In this document: piece by piece, positions 57,012-64,000 of the stretch | How the letters are laid out: each line of letters starts with the position of its first letter | Position numbering within the stretch: position 1 is the stretch's first letter | NCBI RefSeq assembly: GCF_003096195.1 | Contig: NZ_CP023004.1 | Span: forward strand, 2,646,501 to 2,710,500 | Reading direction: 5' to 3' | DNA: 64,000 nt | From: Ereboglobus luteus | Lineage (GTDB): Bacteria > Verrucomicrobiota > Verrucomicrobiia > Opitutales > Opitutaceae | Translations under genes and position numbers: made by a program | The notes under the pieces: generated by a model | What the model was told of the DNA's origin: nothing | What the model saw: the letters and a program-made list of their open reading frames with translations, nothing else | Database searches by the model: none

Positions 57012-57325
57012 GCGGGAAGTGAACCGGCGGACGGGCCATTAACCGACGCGCCCGGTGATCGCGCCCTGCCTAAGGCGGGAACCTCATCCAGCGCCATGCT
57101 CGGGCTCTATAATAAATATGATGATTTCCGGCGTCTCATGCGCGAGACGCGCGATTCCTTGGTCAAGCTTTCAAAATTATAATATATAAAAAGGTAATTC
57201 AAGAAAGGGCGCGCCTGTTCGCGGACAGGCGCGCCTTTTTTGTGTATAATACCATTTGCGAATAAGTTTTATTCTTTGGGCGCCGTCAACGGTGGGGGCA
57301 TGCCTCCCGTGATTCCCGGACACGC
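57012..57325. other. Intergenic region between the HTH gene and the autotransporter
   Basis: About 310 bases. A 28-codon frame at 57096-57182 (MLGLYNKYDDFRRLMRETRD...) could be a remnant but is too short to name. A second terminator lies at 57209-57241. Near 57250-57325 I see nothing else. Confidence 0.4.
57209..57241. terminator. Terminator hairpin before the autotransporter end
   Basis: GGCGCGCCTGT (57209-57219) and ACAGGCGCGCC (57225-57235) form a perfect 11-bp stem with a short loop, then T6. It would stop rightward transcription. There is no gene of note just upstream except the short frame at 57096. Confidence 0.8.
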
Positions 57326-60300
57326 TTACCAAAGTCTACGATAGCCGAGGTTGATGGACCAGGGGCGGTCGTAGTTGGATGCCTTGGCGTATTCGTAATC
57401 GAAGTAAGCCTGGCTGATGTCGTTGATGCGATACATCACGCCGACGCCTGCCTCGAAACGGCAGCCGTCGTAGTCGGTGTCGAGGGTTTTGCCATGCGCG
57501 CGGATTTTGCCGCCGCTGCTGTCGACTCCGACAACGGCGAACTTGCCGTAGGGATGCCAGTTGGTGTTTTTGAACTGGCGCCCGCCGCGCACACGCGCGC
57601 GGTATTGGTAGTTTGTCGACGAGGCAACTGACACGCCGATGGCGCGTTGGACATCGGTTGCGGCGGTCGAGTAATCGGCGCTGTTGATCCAGAGCACGGA
57701 AACTTGGACGGCGGGTTCAATCCACCAGCCGTTGGATTGCATGAGCAGTTTGCCGGCCTCGAGGGAAAGGCCTTGCGCCTTGGATATGTATTTGCCGCGG
57801 GTGATGGCGCCGTTGTGGGCGCGCGCCTCGAACTCGTTGTCGTAACGGTCGATTTTGGCGACCATGTCGGCAAACCAGCCTTTGTCGTTGATGAGCGTAG
57901 CGTAGAGGCCGAAGCCGACGCTGTCGGTGTCGCCGTTGCCGTGATTGTCGAAGTCGCGATTGACGCCACCCATGTCGAGCAGCGCGCCGGCGAGCACGAG
58001 GCCCGCGGGGGTGTCAAAGCGCTTGTCGGCGCCGATATTCACACCCCAGCCGTATTGTTTGAAGCCGAGGCCGGAGAGTTCGTTGTTAGCGTTGAGGCGG
58101 TAGCCGCGCGAGCGAACCCAGAGGTTGCCGTTGTCCGCCGTGGCGAGGCCTTTTTGATTTTCCCACCGCAGTTCGCCCATGCGCAGATACAGGCTGTCGA
58201 GCGAGTAGTTCCAGTCGAGGGCGAGGGTGGAGGCGGTGTTGAGAATGGCGTCGGCGGCGTGCGAGAGGCCGGCGTCGGTGAGATACCATTTGCGGGTGTC
58301 GGGGATGTAAACGGAGCCGTCGCCTTGGAGGAGTTCGAGTGTGGTGAGGGCGTGCTCAAGTTTGCCGCCGGGGTTGGCGAGGACGAACTGCGCGGAGCCG
58401 TTTTCAATGGTGACAAGTTCGATGGCGGTGTTGATGACGGAGATGTCGCCGGTGGCGTTGACGTAGATGTTGTGACTGCCGGCGCCGGCGTCGGTGATGG
58501 TGAGCGCGTTGGCGATGGCGCCTGCGGGGTTGTTTCCGGCGGTCGCGGCGGAGAGGTCGGCGTTGAGGACAAAGTTGCCCGTGCCGTGGCCGAGGGCGTC
58601 GATGGTGGCGGTGCCGGTGGCGGTCGCGAAGGTGATGGTGCCGCTGTTCATATGGACGGCGCCGAGCGAGATGCCGTTGGCGCCGAGGCGCAGATTGCTG
58701 GGCTGGTCGAGCGCGACGGTGAGGGTGTTCGCAATGGCGTTGGCGCGGGTGACGAGGAGGTCGGCGCGGGTGAGCGCGAGCGTGCCGGTGCCGCGCAGGG
58801 TGTTGGCGAGGGTGCCGGCGGCGATGTCGCGCATTTCGTAGGTCGCGGCGGCGTTGATGCCGATGGTGGCGTCGCCGAGGTTGTCGGTGCGCGTGGCGGT
58901 GAGGCGTCCGGCGTCGATGGTGCCGGTGCCGTGGAAGTTCGCGCCGGAGGCGGCGAGGGTGAGCTCGCCGGTGTTGGTTTTTGCGAAGAGGCCGTCGCCG
59001 GAGAGGGCGTTTTGCAGGGTGCCGCTGTCGGCGGCGGCGATGTCGAGGTGGAGTGTGCCGGAGAGGGCGATGGCGGCGAAGCCGAGGCCGGCGGGGTTGG
59101 AGAGGCGCGCGGTGGCGTTGGCGGCGATGGTGGCGGAGGCGGCGAAGCCGGCGTTGGCTCCGGTGATGTCGAGCGTGCCGCCGGCGATGTTGAGCGTGGC
59201 GGTGTTGGTGCCGGCGAGCGCGCCGTCGATGGCTCCGCCAGCGGTGATCGCGAGCGAGCCGGAGTTGAGGTTGAGGAGCGAACCGGCGGCGGTCGTGATG
59301 GTGGTGACGGTTTGCGTGTGGGCGTCGAGGTCGAGCGCTCCGTCGGCGAGGATGTCGAGCGGGGCGGCGGCGCCGAGGACGTTGTCGGCCTTGGCGATCA
59401 CGGTGCCGGTGGTGATGGTGCTGGCGCCGGAGTAGCTGTTGGAGCCGCTGAGGGTGATGCTGGAATCGGGCGCGGCGTAGGTGACGCCGCCGAGGCCGGT
59501 GATATCGGCGGAAAGGGTGGTGTCGGTCGCGCTCGCGGTGGTGAGGGCGAGTGTTTCGCCGGCTTGCACGTCGAGGGCGGTGAGCACGTAGTCGTAGTAG
59601 AGGCCGGCGGGCATCGCGCCCGTGCCGGTGTAGGCGGCCGCCTCGGTGCCGCTGACGGTGAGCGCGGTGTAGTCGTAGATGGCGTGGACGTTTCCGTAAT
59701 CGACAATTTGTCCGTTGGAGAGCGCGGTGCCGTCGGCTTGCTTGATGGCGATTTTGCGCTGGGTGGGATCGTCGAGCGCGCCGGCTTCGACGAGGAGCGT
59801 GGCGTTGTTGGTGATGTTGTCCTGGTCGAGGAAATTTTTGTTGGTGCCGGTGCCGATGGCGACGGAGCCGGATGAGGTGTAGTTTTTAAACACAACCGTG
59901 CTGGCTGTCGTGTCGCTGACGGCGAGGGTGCCGACTTTGAGGACTTGCTCGGGCTGGACGCCGTTCATGTCGAGCCAGAGCGCGCCGCCGTTGAGGTCGA
60001 GGGCCTTGATTTGGCGTGTTTCGTTGTTGGTGTGGAGCGCGCCGCCGGCGTTGAGTTGCAACGCGGCGTTGACGAGGACGTCAGTGTTGGCGTTGGTGCC
60101 GAGTGTGAGCACGCTGTTCGTGAGCGAGACGGTGCCGGAGAAAGGGCTGGGGGACTGAAGGACTGATGAGCTGAAGGAGAAGCCGGCGCCGGAGGTGTTG
60201 ATGGCGAGAACACCTTCGCCGGAGAGCGCGTGTCCGAAGGTCGTGGCGATGGTTGCCAGTTTGGCGTTGGATGCGATGACGACTTGCGCGGTGGCGCCGC

Positions 60301-63300
60301 CGATTTGGTTGTTGTTGTCGATGTCGGCGGTGCCGGTGACGGCGAGCGTGCCGGTGAATGCGGTGTTGTCCCCGCGCAGGCTGACGTTGCCGGTGACCAG
60401 GTTCACGCCGGAGCCGCTGATGGTGTTGGCGTAGGTGCCGGTGCCGGCGAGGTTGAGGGTGGCGTTGTTGGACACGGCGCCGGTGCCCGTGCCGAACAGG
60501 TTGGCGAGTGTGAGGGTGCCGCCGGTGATGGCGGTCGTGCCGTTGAAGGCGTTGCTCGATGTGATGCGCAATTCGCCGGATCCGGTTTTGACGAGTTGAC
60601 CGTTGCCGGTGAGGGCGTTGCCGGAGCCGAGTTCGATGAGGGCGGCGTTGCTGGCGGTGAAGATGCCGGCGATGGCAAGGTCGGCGTCGGCGAGCTGGTT
60701 TTGCGCGGTGGCGATGAGTTGCGAATCGGCGGCGATGTCGAAGACGCCGGCGTGGTCGGTGTTGTCGGCGGCGAGCGTGACAGTGGAGGTGCTGGCAAGG
60801 GCGACGGTGCCGGTGCCGGCGATGGATTTGGTGAGCGTGCCTTGGGCGTTGTTGAACTTGAGGAGGCCTGTGTTGGCGATGAGACCGGAGGAGCCGAGGC
60901 CGTCGGTGTTGTCGAGGCGCGCGGTGCCGGTGGCGGCGATGGTAGCGGTGGCGTTGAGGCCGGTGTTTGCGCCGCGGATGTCGAGGAGGCCGCCGTTCAG
61001 GATGAGGCTGCCGGTGCCGGTGAGCGCGCCTTCGCTGATGCCGCCGTTGGTGATGACGAGGGCGCCGTTGGAGAGGGCGAGGGTGGAGTTGGCCGAGCCG
61101 CTGAATGCGCCGACGGTCTGCGAGTGGCCGGCGAGGTCGAGGGCGGCGTTGGCGGCGATGTCGAGGCGCGAGGTTTCGCCGAGGGCGGTTGAGGAGATGA
61201 GGATCACGGTGCCGCTGGTGATATGGGTGGCGCCGAGGTAGTCGCTGTTTGCGTTGCCGACGAGGGCGGTGCCGGTGATGGCGAATTGGTAGCCGCCGTC
61301 GCCGGTGAGCGCGGCGTCGAGGGTGTCGGAGGTCGCGCCGGCGTTGGAGAGGAGGATTTGCGTGCCGGTGCCGGCGATGAGTTGCGAGAGGCCGTAGCCG
61401 ACATGGAGGCCGTTGTTGGTGGCGCTGGCGCGGTAGTTGTAAACGGCGGTGCCGCTGACGCCGCCGTCGGCGGCGAGGATGGTCACGTTTTGCGCGAGTT
61501 CGGGGGCGGCGATTGCGGAGCCGTCGTAGTTGGTGAGCGTGACGTTGCCCGCGCTGCCGACGAGGGTGGAGGACTCGACGACGTGGAGCTGGTAGCGCGT
61601 GGCCGAGCCGGAGTCGGAGAAGAAGTTGCTGTGCGGATCGATGGCGGTGTTGAGGGTGCCTGTCAGTCCGATGGCGAGGGTGCTGGTCGCGGCGAGGTTG
61701 AGCGTGCCGGTGACGAGCGTGCCGGAAAATTGGTTGATGTTGGAGCCGGGCGCGGCGGCGATTTTGAGGACACCGCCGTTGAGCGTGAGGTTGCCGATGG
61801 TGGCGTTGGAGAGCACTTCGGCGACGCCCGCGGAGCTGACACGGAGGGTGGCGTTGGCGAGGGCGGCGACGTTGGTGTTGGCGGCGTCGAGTGCGAGGTA
61901 ACCGCTTTGGAGGTCGAGGGTGCCGGTGAAAAGGCTGAAGGGCTGAATGGCTGAAGGGCTGAAGGAGAAGTCAGCGCCGGAGGTGTTGATTGCGAGCACG
62001 CCCGCGCCGCCGAGCGCGCGGGCGAAGGTGGTGTCGCTCGTGGTGAGCCAGCCGCCGGCGGCGATGTCCGCGGTGGATGCGGCCGCGCCGAGGTTGGCCT
62101 CGTTGGCGATGGAGGCGGTGCCGCCGGAGACGATTTGCCACGCGCCGGCGAAGGTGTGCGCGGCGCCGTCGGTGGCGGCGAGGTTGACGGCGCTGCCGGA
62201 GATGATGGCGGTGGTGGTGTCGTCGCCGGCGATGTTGTTTGTGAATGTGCCGCCGAATGCGAGGTCGAGCGTGGTGTCGGCGGCGAGGGTTATGTTGCCC
62301 GTGCCGGTGGCGGCGTGGTGCGCAAGCTTGAGCGCGCCGCCCTCGACGACGGTGGTGCCGGTGTAGGTGTTGCTGCCGCCGAGGACGAGTGTGCCGCCGT
62401 GGATTTTGTGGAGGTCTGCGGTGCCGGTGAGTCGGGTGTTGATGGTGGCGGTGATGGCGGAGTCGCTTGCGTCGCCCGCGCCGACAAGGATCGAGGCGGT
62501 GCCGGAGACGGGAGTGAAGGTGAGTGTGCCGTCGTTGAGCACGTAGTCGCTGACGAGGAATTGCGCGCCGCTCAGCGTGACATCGCCGAGGGTGTTGCTG
62601 ACGGTGACGGGACTGCCGATGACGGCGTCGGGGCCATAACCGAAGACGGCGAACTTGCCTTCGGTCCATGTCTTGTTGCTCACGCCGCCGTTGACGGTCC
62701 AGTTGGTGTTGCCGCCGGCGGTGCCGGTGTCCCAGATGCCGTTGCCGCCTTCGATCTGGTTGTTTGAATGATTGAGATCTCCGTCCCAATAGATGAGGTC
62801 GGAGCCTCCTTGAATGAGGTTTACTTGGTGGGCGGTTGCTAAATCGACCAGGAGGTCATTGGTGCCCAATCCGCTGCCGGTTGAATCGTTGAGTGCGTCA
62901 AAGCTGATCGTGCCGCCGCCAAGCAGGTCGCCCGAATAATTGATGAGGCGGTAGACGCCAATGCCGAAGCCGGTTTGCGCGGTGACGTGCAGGCTCGTCG
63001 TGCCTGTGAGGGTGAGGTCGCCGGTGACGTTGATCAGGTCGCTGGTGCCGTCGGCGAGCCCGTCCACCGCGTTGGGCGTGCCGAGCTTGAGGTGGAGGAG
63101 CGAGCCGTTGGCGAGCGAAAGGCCGTTGAGGATGGTGAGCGTGCCGGTGGCGGCGAGGTTGCCGGGGGAGAGGGTTGCGCTTGTGGCGAGCGTGACGAGG
63201 CCGGCGAGGGTGCCGGTGCCGGCGAGGGTTGAGTTTGCCGCGACAATTGTGTCCACGCTGGAAAGGTGTCCGCGCAGGTCGAGCTTTCCGCTGTTCACAA

Positions 63301-64000
63301 ACGTCGTCCCGGTGTAGGTGTTGCGCGCCCACAGGGTCAAGGTGCCCGCGCCGGTTTTGGTGAGATTCACGCTGCCATCGGCTGCCGAGATGGAGTCTGC
63401 GTTATTGGCGATGGAACTGGCGTTGCCGATGTTGGCGGTCGCGTTGGCGCCGATGTCGAAGACCATGCTGCCGCTTGCGATGTAGAGGAAGCCGCCAGAG
63501 TCGTTGTCGATCGCCTTGTTGTTGGCGGCGGAGAGGGTTTCGTTCGCCCCAACCTCGAGAGTGATGTTGCCGCCGGCGTAAATCGCGCCGCCTTTTCCTG
63601 CCGCCGCAGTGTTGCCGGAGAAGGTGCCGGAGCCGAGCGAGAAGTCGGCACCGGAGTAAATTGCCCCGCCGGAGCCGCTGGTGGCGGTGTTGCTGGTGAA
63701 CACAAGATTGGCGCCGGTAATGGTGCCGCCTGCGGTGTTGTAGATGGCGCCGCCGGAGGTGCCGGCCACGTTGCTTTCGAATGTGATGTTAGTGCCGGTG
63801 AAGGTGCTGTTGTTATTGTTATAGATCGCACCGCCTGCGTTGGCAAAATTTCCGGACAAGGTTGTTGAAAAGAGGGTGACCGTGCCGGTGGCTGTATCGC
63901 TGTAAATCGCGCCGCCTGCATTTGCCGAGGAGTTGCTGATAAAAAGCAGGTTGGAGCCTGTGAAGGCACCTCCGTTGACCACGGCTCCGCCGAGATTTCC
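57326..64000 (-). CDS. Giant autotransporter with Pmp-like and PATR-type repeats (5' part outside the window)
   Basis: The frame is open at the right edge, so the start is outside. At least 2224 residues are visible. The part nearest the edge has chlamydial Pmp-like motifs (GGAIY and FxxN: SNSSANAGGAIYSDT, SGNFANAGGAIYNNN). Then come many PATR-type passenger repeats (GAGTLTLWARNTYTGTTFVN, GGTLVLGGSNTYTGTTVVEG). The last 280 residues or so form the autotransporter barrel (NLWVRSRGYRLNANNELSGL ... SINLGYRRLW), ending in an aromatic residue. The passenger should be exported to the cell surface as a long beta-helix. Two short in-frame inserts (near 60150 and 61945) are built from GGCTGAA-like units. 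Confidence 0.93.
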   Translation of the reverse strand, partial: GNLGGAVVNGGAFTGSNLLFISNSSANAGGAIYSDTATGTVTLFSTTLSGNFANAGGAIYNNNNSTFTGTNITFESNVAGTSGGAIYNTAGGTITGANLVFTSNTATSGSGGAIYSGADFSLGSGTFSGNTAAAGKGGAIYAGGNITLEVGANETLSAANNKAIDNDSGGFLYIASGSMVFDIGANATANIGNASSIANNADSISAADGSVNLTKTGAGTLTLWARNTYTGTTFVNSGKLDLRGHLSSVDTIVAANSTLAGTGTLAGLVTLATSATLSPGNLAATGTLTILNGLSLANGSLLHLKLGTPNAVDGLADGTSDLINVTGDLTLTGTTSLHVTAQTGFGIGVYRLINYSGDLLGGGTISFDALNDSTGSGLGTNDLLVDLATAHQVNLIQGGSDLIYWDGDLNHSNNQIEGGNGIWDTGTAGGNTNWTVNGGVSNKTWTEGKFAVFGYGPDAVIGSPVTVSNTLGDVTLSGAQFLVSDYVLNDGTLTFTPVSGTASILVGAGDASDSAITATINTRLTGTADLHKIHGGTLVLGGSNTYTGTTVVEGGALKLAHHAATGTGNITLAADTTLDLAFGGTFTNNIAGDDTTTAIISGSAVNLAATDGAAHTFAGAWQIVSGGTASIANEANLGAAASTADIAAGGWLTTSDTTFARALGGAGVLAINTSGADFSFSPSAIQPFSLFTGTLDLQSGYLALDAANTNVAALANATLRVSSAGVAEVLSNATIGNLTLNGGVLKIAAAPGSNINQFSGTLVTGTLNLAATSTLAIGLTGTLNTAIDPHSNFFSDSGSATRYQLHVVESSTLVGSAGNVTLTNYDGSAIAAPELAQNVTILAADGGVSGTAVYNYRASATNNGLHVGYGLSQLIAGTGTQILLSNAGATSDTLDAALTGDGGYQFAITGTALVGNANSDYLGATHITSGTVILISSTALGETSRLDIAANAALDLAGHSQTVGAFSGSANSTLALSNGALVITNGGISEGALTGTGSLILNGGLLDIRGANTGLNATATIAATGTARLDNTDGLGSSGLIANTGLLKFNNAQGTLTKSIAGTGTVALASTSTVTLAADNTDHAGVFDIAADSQLIATAQNQLADADLAIAGIFTASNAALIELGSGNALTGNGQLVKTGSGELRITSSNAFNGTTAITGGTLTLANLFGTGTGAVSNNATLNLAGTGTYANTISGSGVNLVTGNVSLRGDNTAFTGTLAVTGTADIDNNNQIGGATAQVVIASNAKLATIATTFGHALSGEGVLAINTSGAGFSFSSSVLQSPSPFSGTVSLTNSVLTLGTNANTDVLVNAALQLNAGGALHTNNETRQIKALDLNGGALWLDMNGVQPEQVLKVGTLAVSDTTASTVVFKNYTSSGSVAIGTGTNKNFLDQDNITNNATLLVEAGALDDPTQRKIAIKQADGTALSNGQIVDYGNVHAIYDYTALTVSGTEAAAYTGTGAMPAGLYYDYVLTALDVQAGETLALTTASATDTTLSADITGLGGVTYAAPDSSITLSGSNSYSGASTITTGTVIAKADNVLGAAAPLDILADGALDLDAHTQTVTTITTAAGSLLNLNSGSLAITAGGAIDGALAGTNTATLNIAGGTLDITGANAGFAASATIAANATARLSNPAGLGFAAIALSGTLHLDIAAADSGTLQNALSGDGLFAKTNTGELTLAASGANFHGTGTIDAGRLTATRTDNLGDATIGINAAATYEMRDIAAGTLANTLRGTGTLALTRADLLVTRANAIANTLTVALDQPSNLRLGANGISLGAVHMNSGTITFATATGTATIDALGHGTGNFVLNADLSAATAGNNPAGAIANALTITDAGAGSHNIYVNATGDISVINTAIELVTIENGSAQFVLANPGGKLEHALTTLELLQGDGSVYIPDTRKWYLTDAGLSHAADAILNTASTLALDWNYSLDSLYLRMGELRWENQKGLATADNGNLWVRSRGYRLNANNELSGLGFKQYGWGVNIGADKRFDTPAGLVLAGALLDMGGVNRDFDNHGNGDTDSVGFGLYATLINDKGWFADMVAKIDRYDNEFEARAHNGAITRGKYISKAQGLSLEAGKLLMQSNGWWIEPAVQVSVLWINSADYSTAATDVQRAIGVSVASSTNYQYRARVRGGRQFKNTNWHPYGKFAVVGVDSSGGKIRAHGKTLDTDYDGCRFEAGVGVMYRINDISQAYFDYEYAKASNYDRPWSINLGYRRLW
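60140..60180. repeat. In-frame CTGAAGGACTGA-type insert in the autotransporter
   Basis: Units GGGCTG, GGACTGA, GGACTGATGA and GCTGAAGGA are read on the minus strand as SFSSSVLQSPSPFSG. The matching place in another passenger repeat at 61945 has a similar insert. Confidence 0.7.
61932..61972. repeat. In-frame GGCTGAAGG-type insert in the autotransporter
   Basis: Four copies of GGCTGAA(G/T)G in a row. On the minus strand they read SFSPSAIQPFSLFTG. The unit is close to that in the infB-rbfA gap. Confidence 0.75.

Noticed and set aside
57096-57182. A 28-residue frame beginning MLGLYNKYDDFRRLMRETRD
   Set aside because: Looks like natural protein sequence and ends before a good terminator, but it is too short to assign and has no clear ribosome-binding site.
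57647-59875. A 742-codon plus-strand frame over the autotransporter
   Set aside because: Val/Gly/Glu-rich mirror of the passenger repeats; no independent motif.
58000-63900. Possible CRISPR-like or satellite structure in the autotransporter
   Set aside because: The periodic pattern is explained by protein-level passenger repeats in one long open frame.

Overview
The window is a high-GC bacterial chromosome segment that I assign to Verrucomicrobiota, most likely Opitutaceae. The assignment is inference from gene content. The supporting features are a fused LpxC/FabZ protein, a TonB-dependent receptor plug of the 'MSAFEVTG' kind, a pectin-degradation locus run by a propeller-type sensor kinase, very large autotransporters with Chlamydia-like GGAIY/FxxN repeats, a four-helix-bundle (S23) gene inside a housekeeping operon, and many short repeats in gene gaps.

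Layout. 1-6158 (+) is the translation operon nusA-infB-rbfA-nrnA-truB; nusA is cut by the left edge and carries a frameshift. 6641-10916 (+) holds dnaK, groES and groEL. 11191-13177 (-) is a small group of SRAP, TcdA-like and MazG-like genes, followed by an Hsp20 gene (+). 14057-15970 (-) holds a metallo-beta-lactamase-fold hydrolase and a frameshifted lactonase. Then come hflX and an ACT-domain protein (+), convergent tRNA-Gln and tRNA-Arg, a CPBP protease (+) and rseP (-).

21094-27049 (+) is an unusual three-gene cassette: a WGR/ankyrin/propeller protein of 1070 residues followed by two mutually similar acidic proteins of unknown function, the second ending in 45 uninterrupted Asp/Glu residues. 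It sits between housekeeping genes, uses many ATA codons, and is the best candidate here for an undescribed system.

27166-31262 (-) holds a GNAT enzyme, dxr, cdsA, an S23 gene and uppS. The S23 gene is framed by a perfect 27-nt inverted repeat. 31399-33038 (+) is a BlaI/BlaR-like pair whose peptidase carries an ExbD-like tail. Then hldE-type cytidylyltransferase (+), lpxA and lpxC/fabZ (-), a small lipoprotein (-) and cysS (-) for envelope and translation functions.

38887-55854 (+) is a polysaccharide-utilisation locus: hybrid propeller histidine kinase, NarL-type regulator, one pectate lyase (frameshifted), and an 11-kb open frame that joins a multidomain pectate lyase to a TonB-dependent receptor. 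The last part holds a coiled-coil/AT-hook/HTH nucleoid-type protein (+) and the 3' part of a giant autotransporter (-) that runs off the right edge.

A theme across the window is that most operon gaps hold inverted, internally iterated short repeats, each gap with its own unit. The same kind of sequence has also entered coding regions in frame (dxr, the autotransporter, ends of rbfA and uppS). A REPIN-like pair and single REP-like elements with a GTAG head are also present. Three genes (nusA, lactonase, pectate lyase) are broken by small indels at mononucleotide or dinucleotide runs. This could be sequencing error or real slippage.
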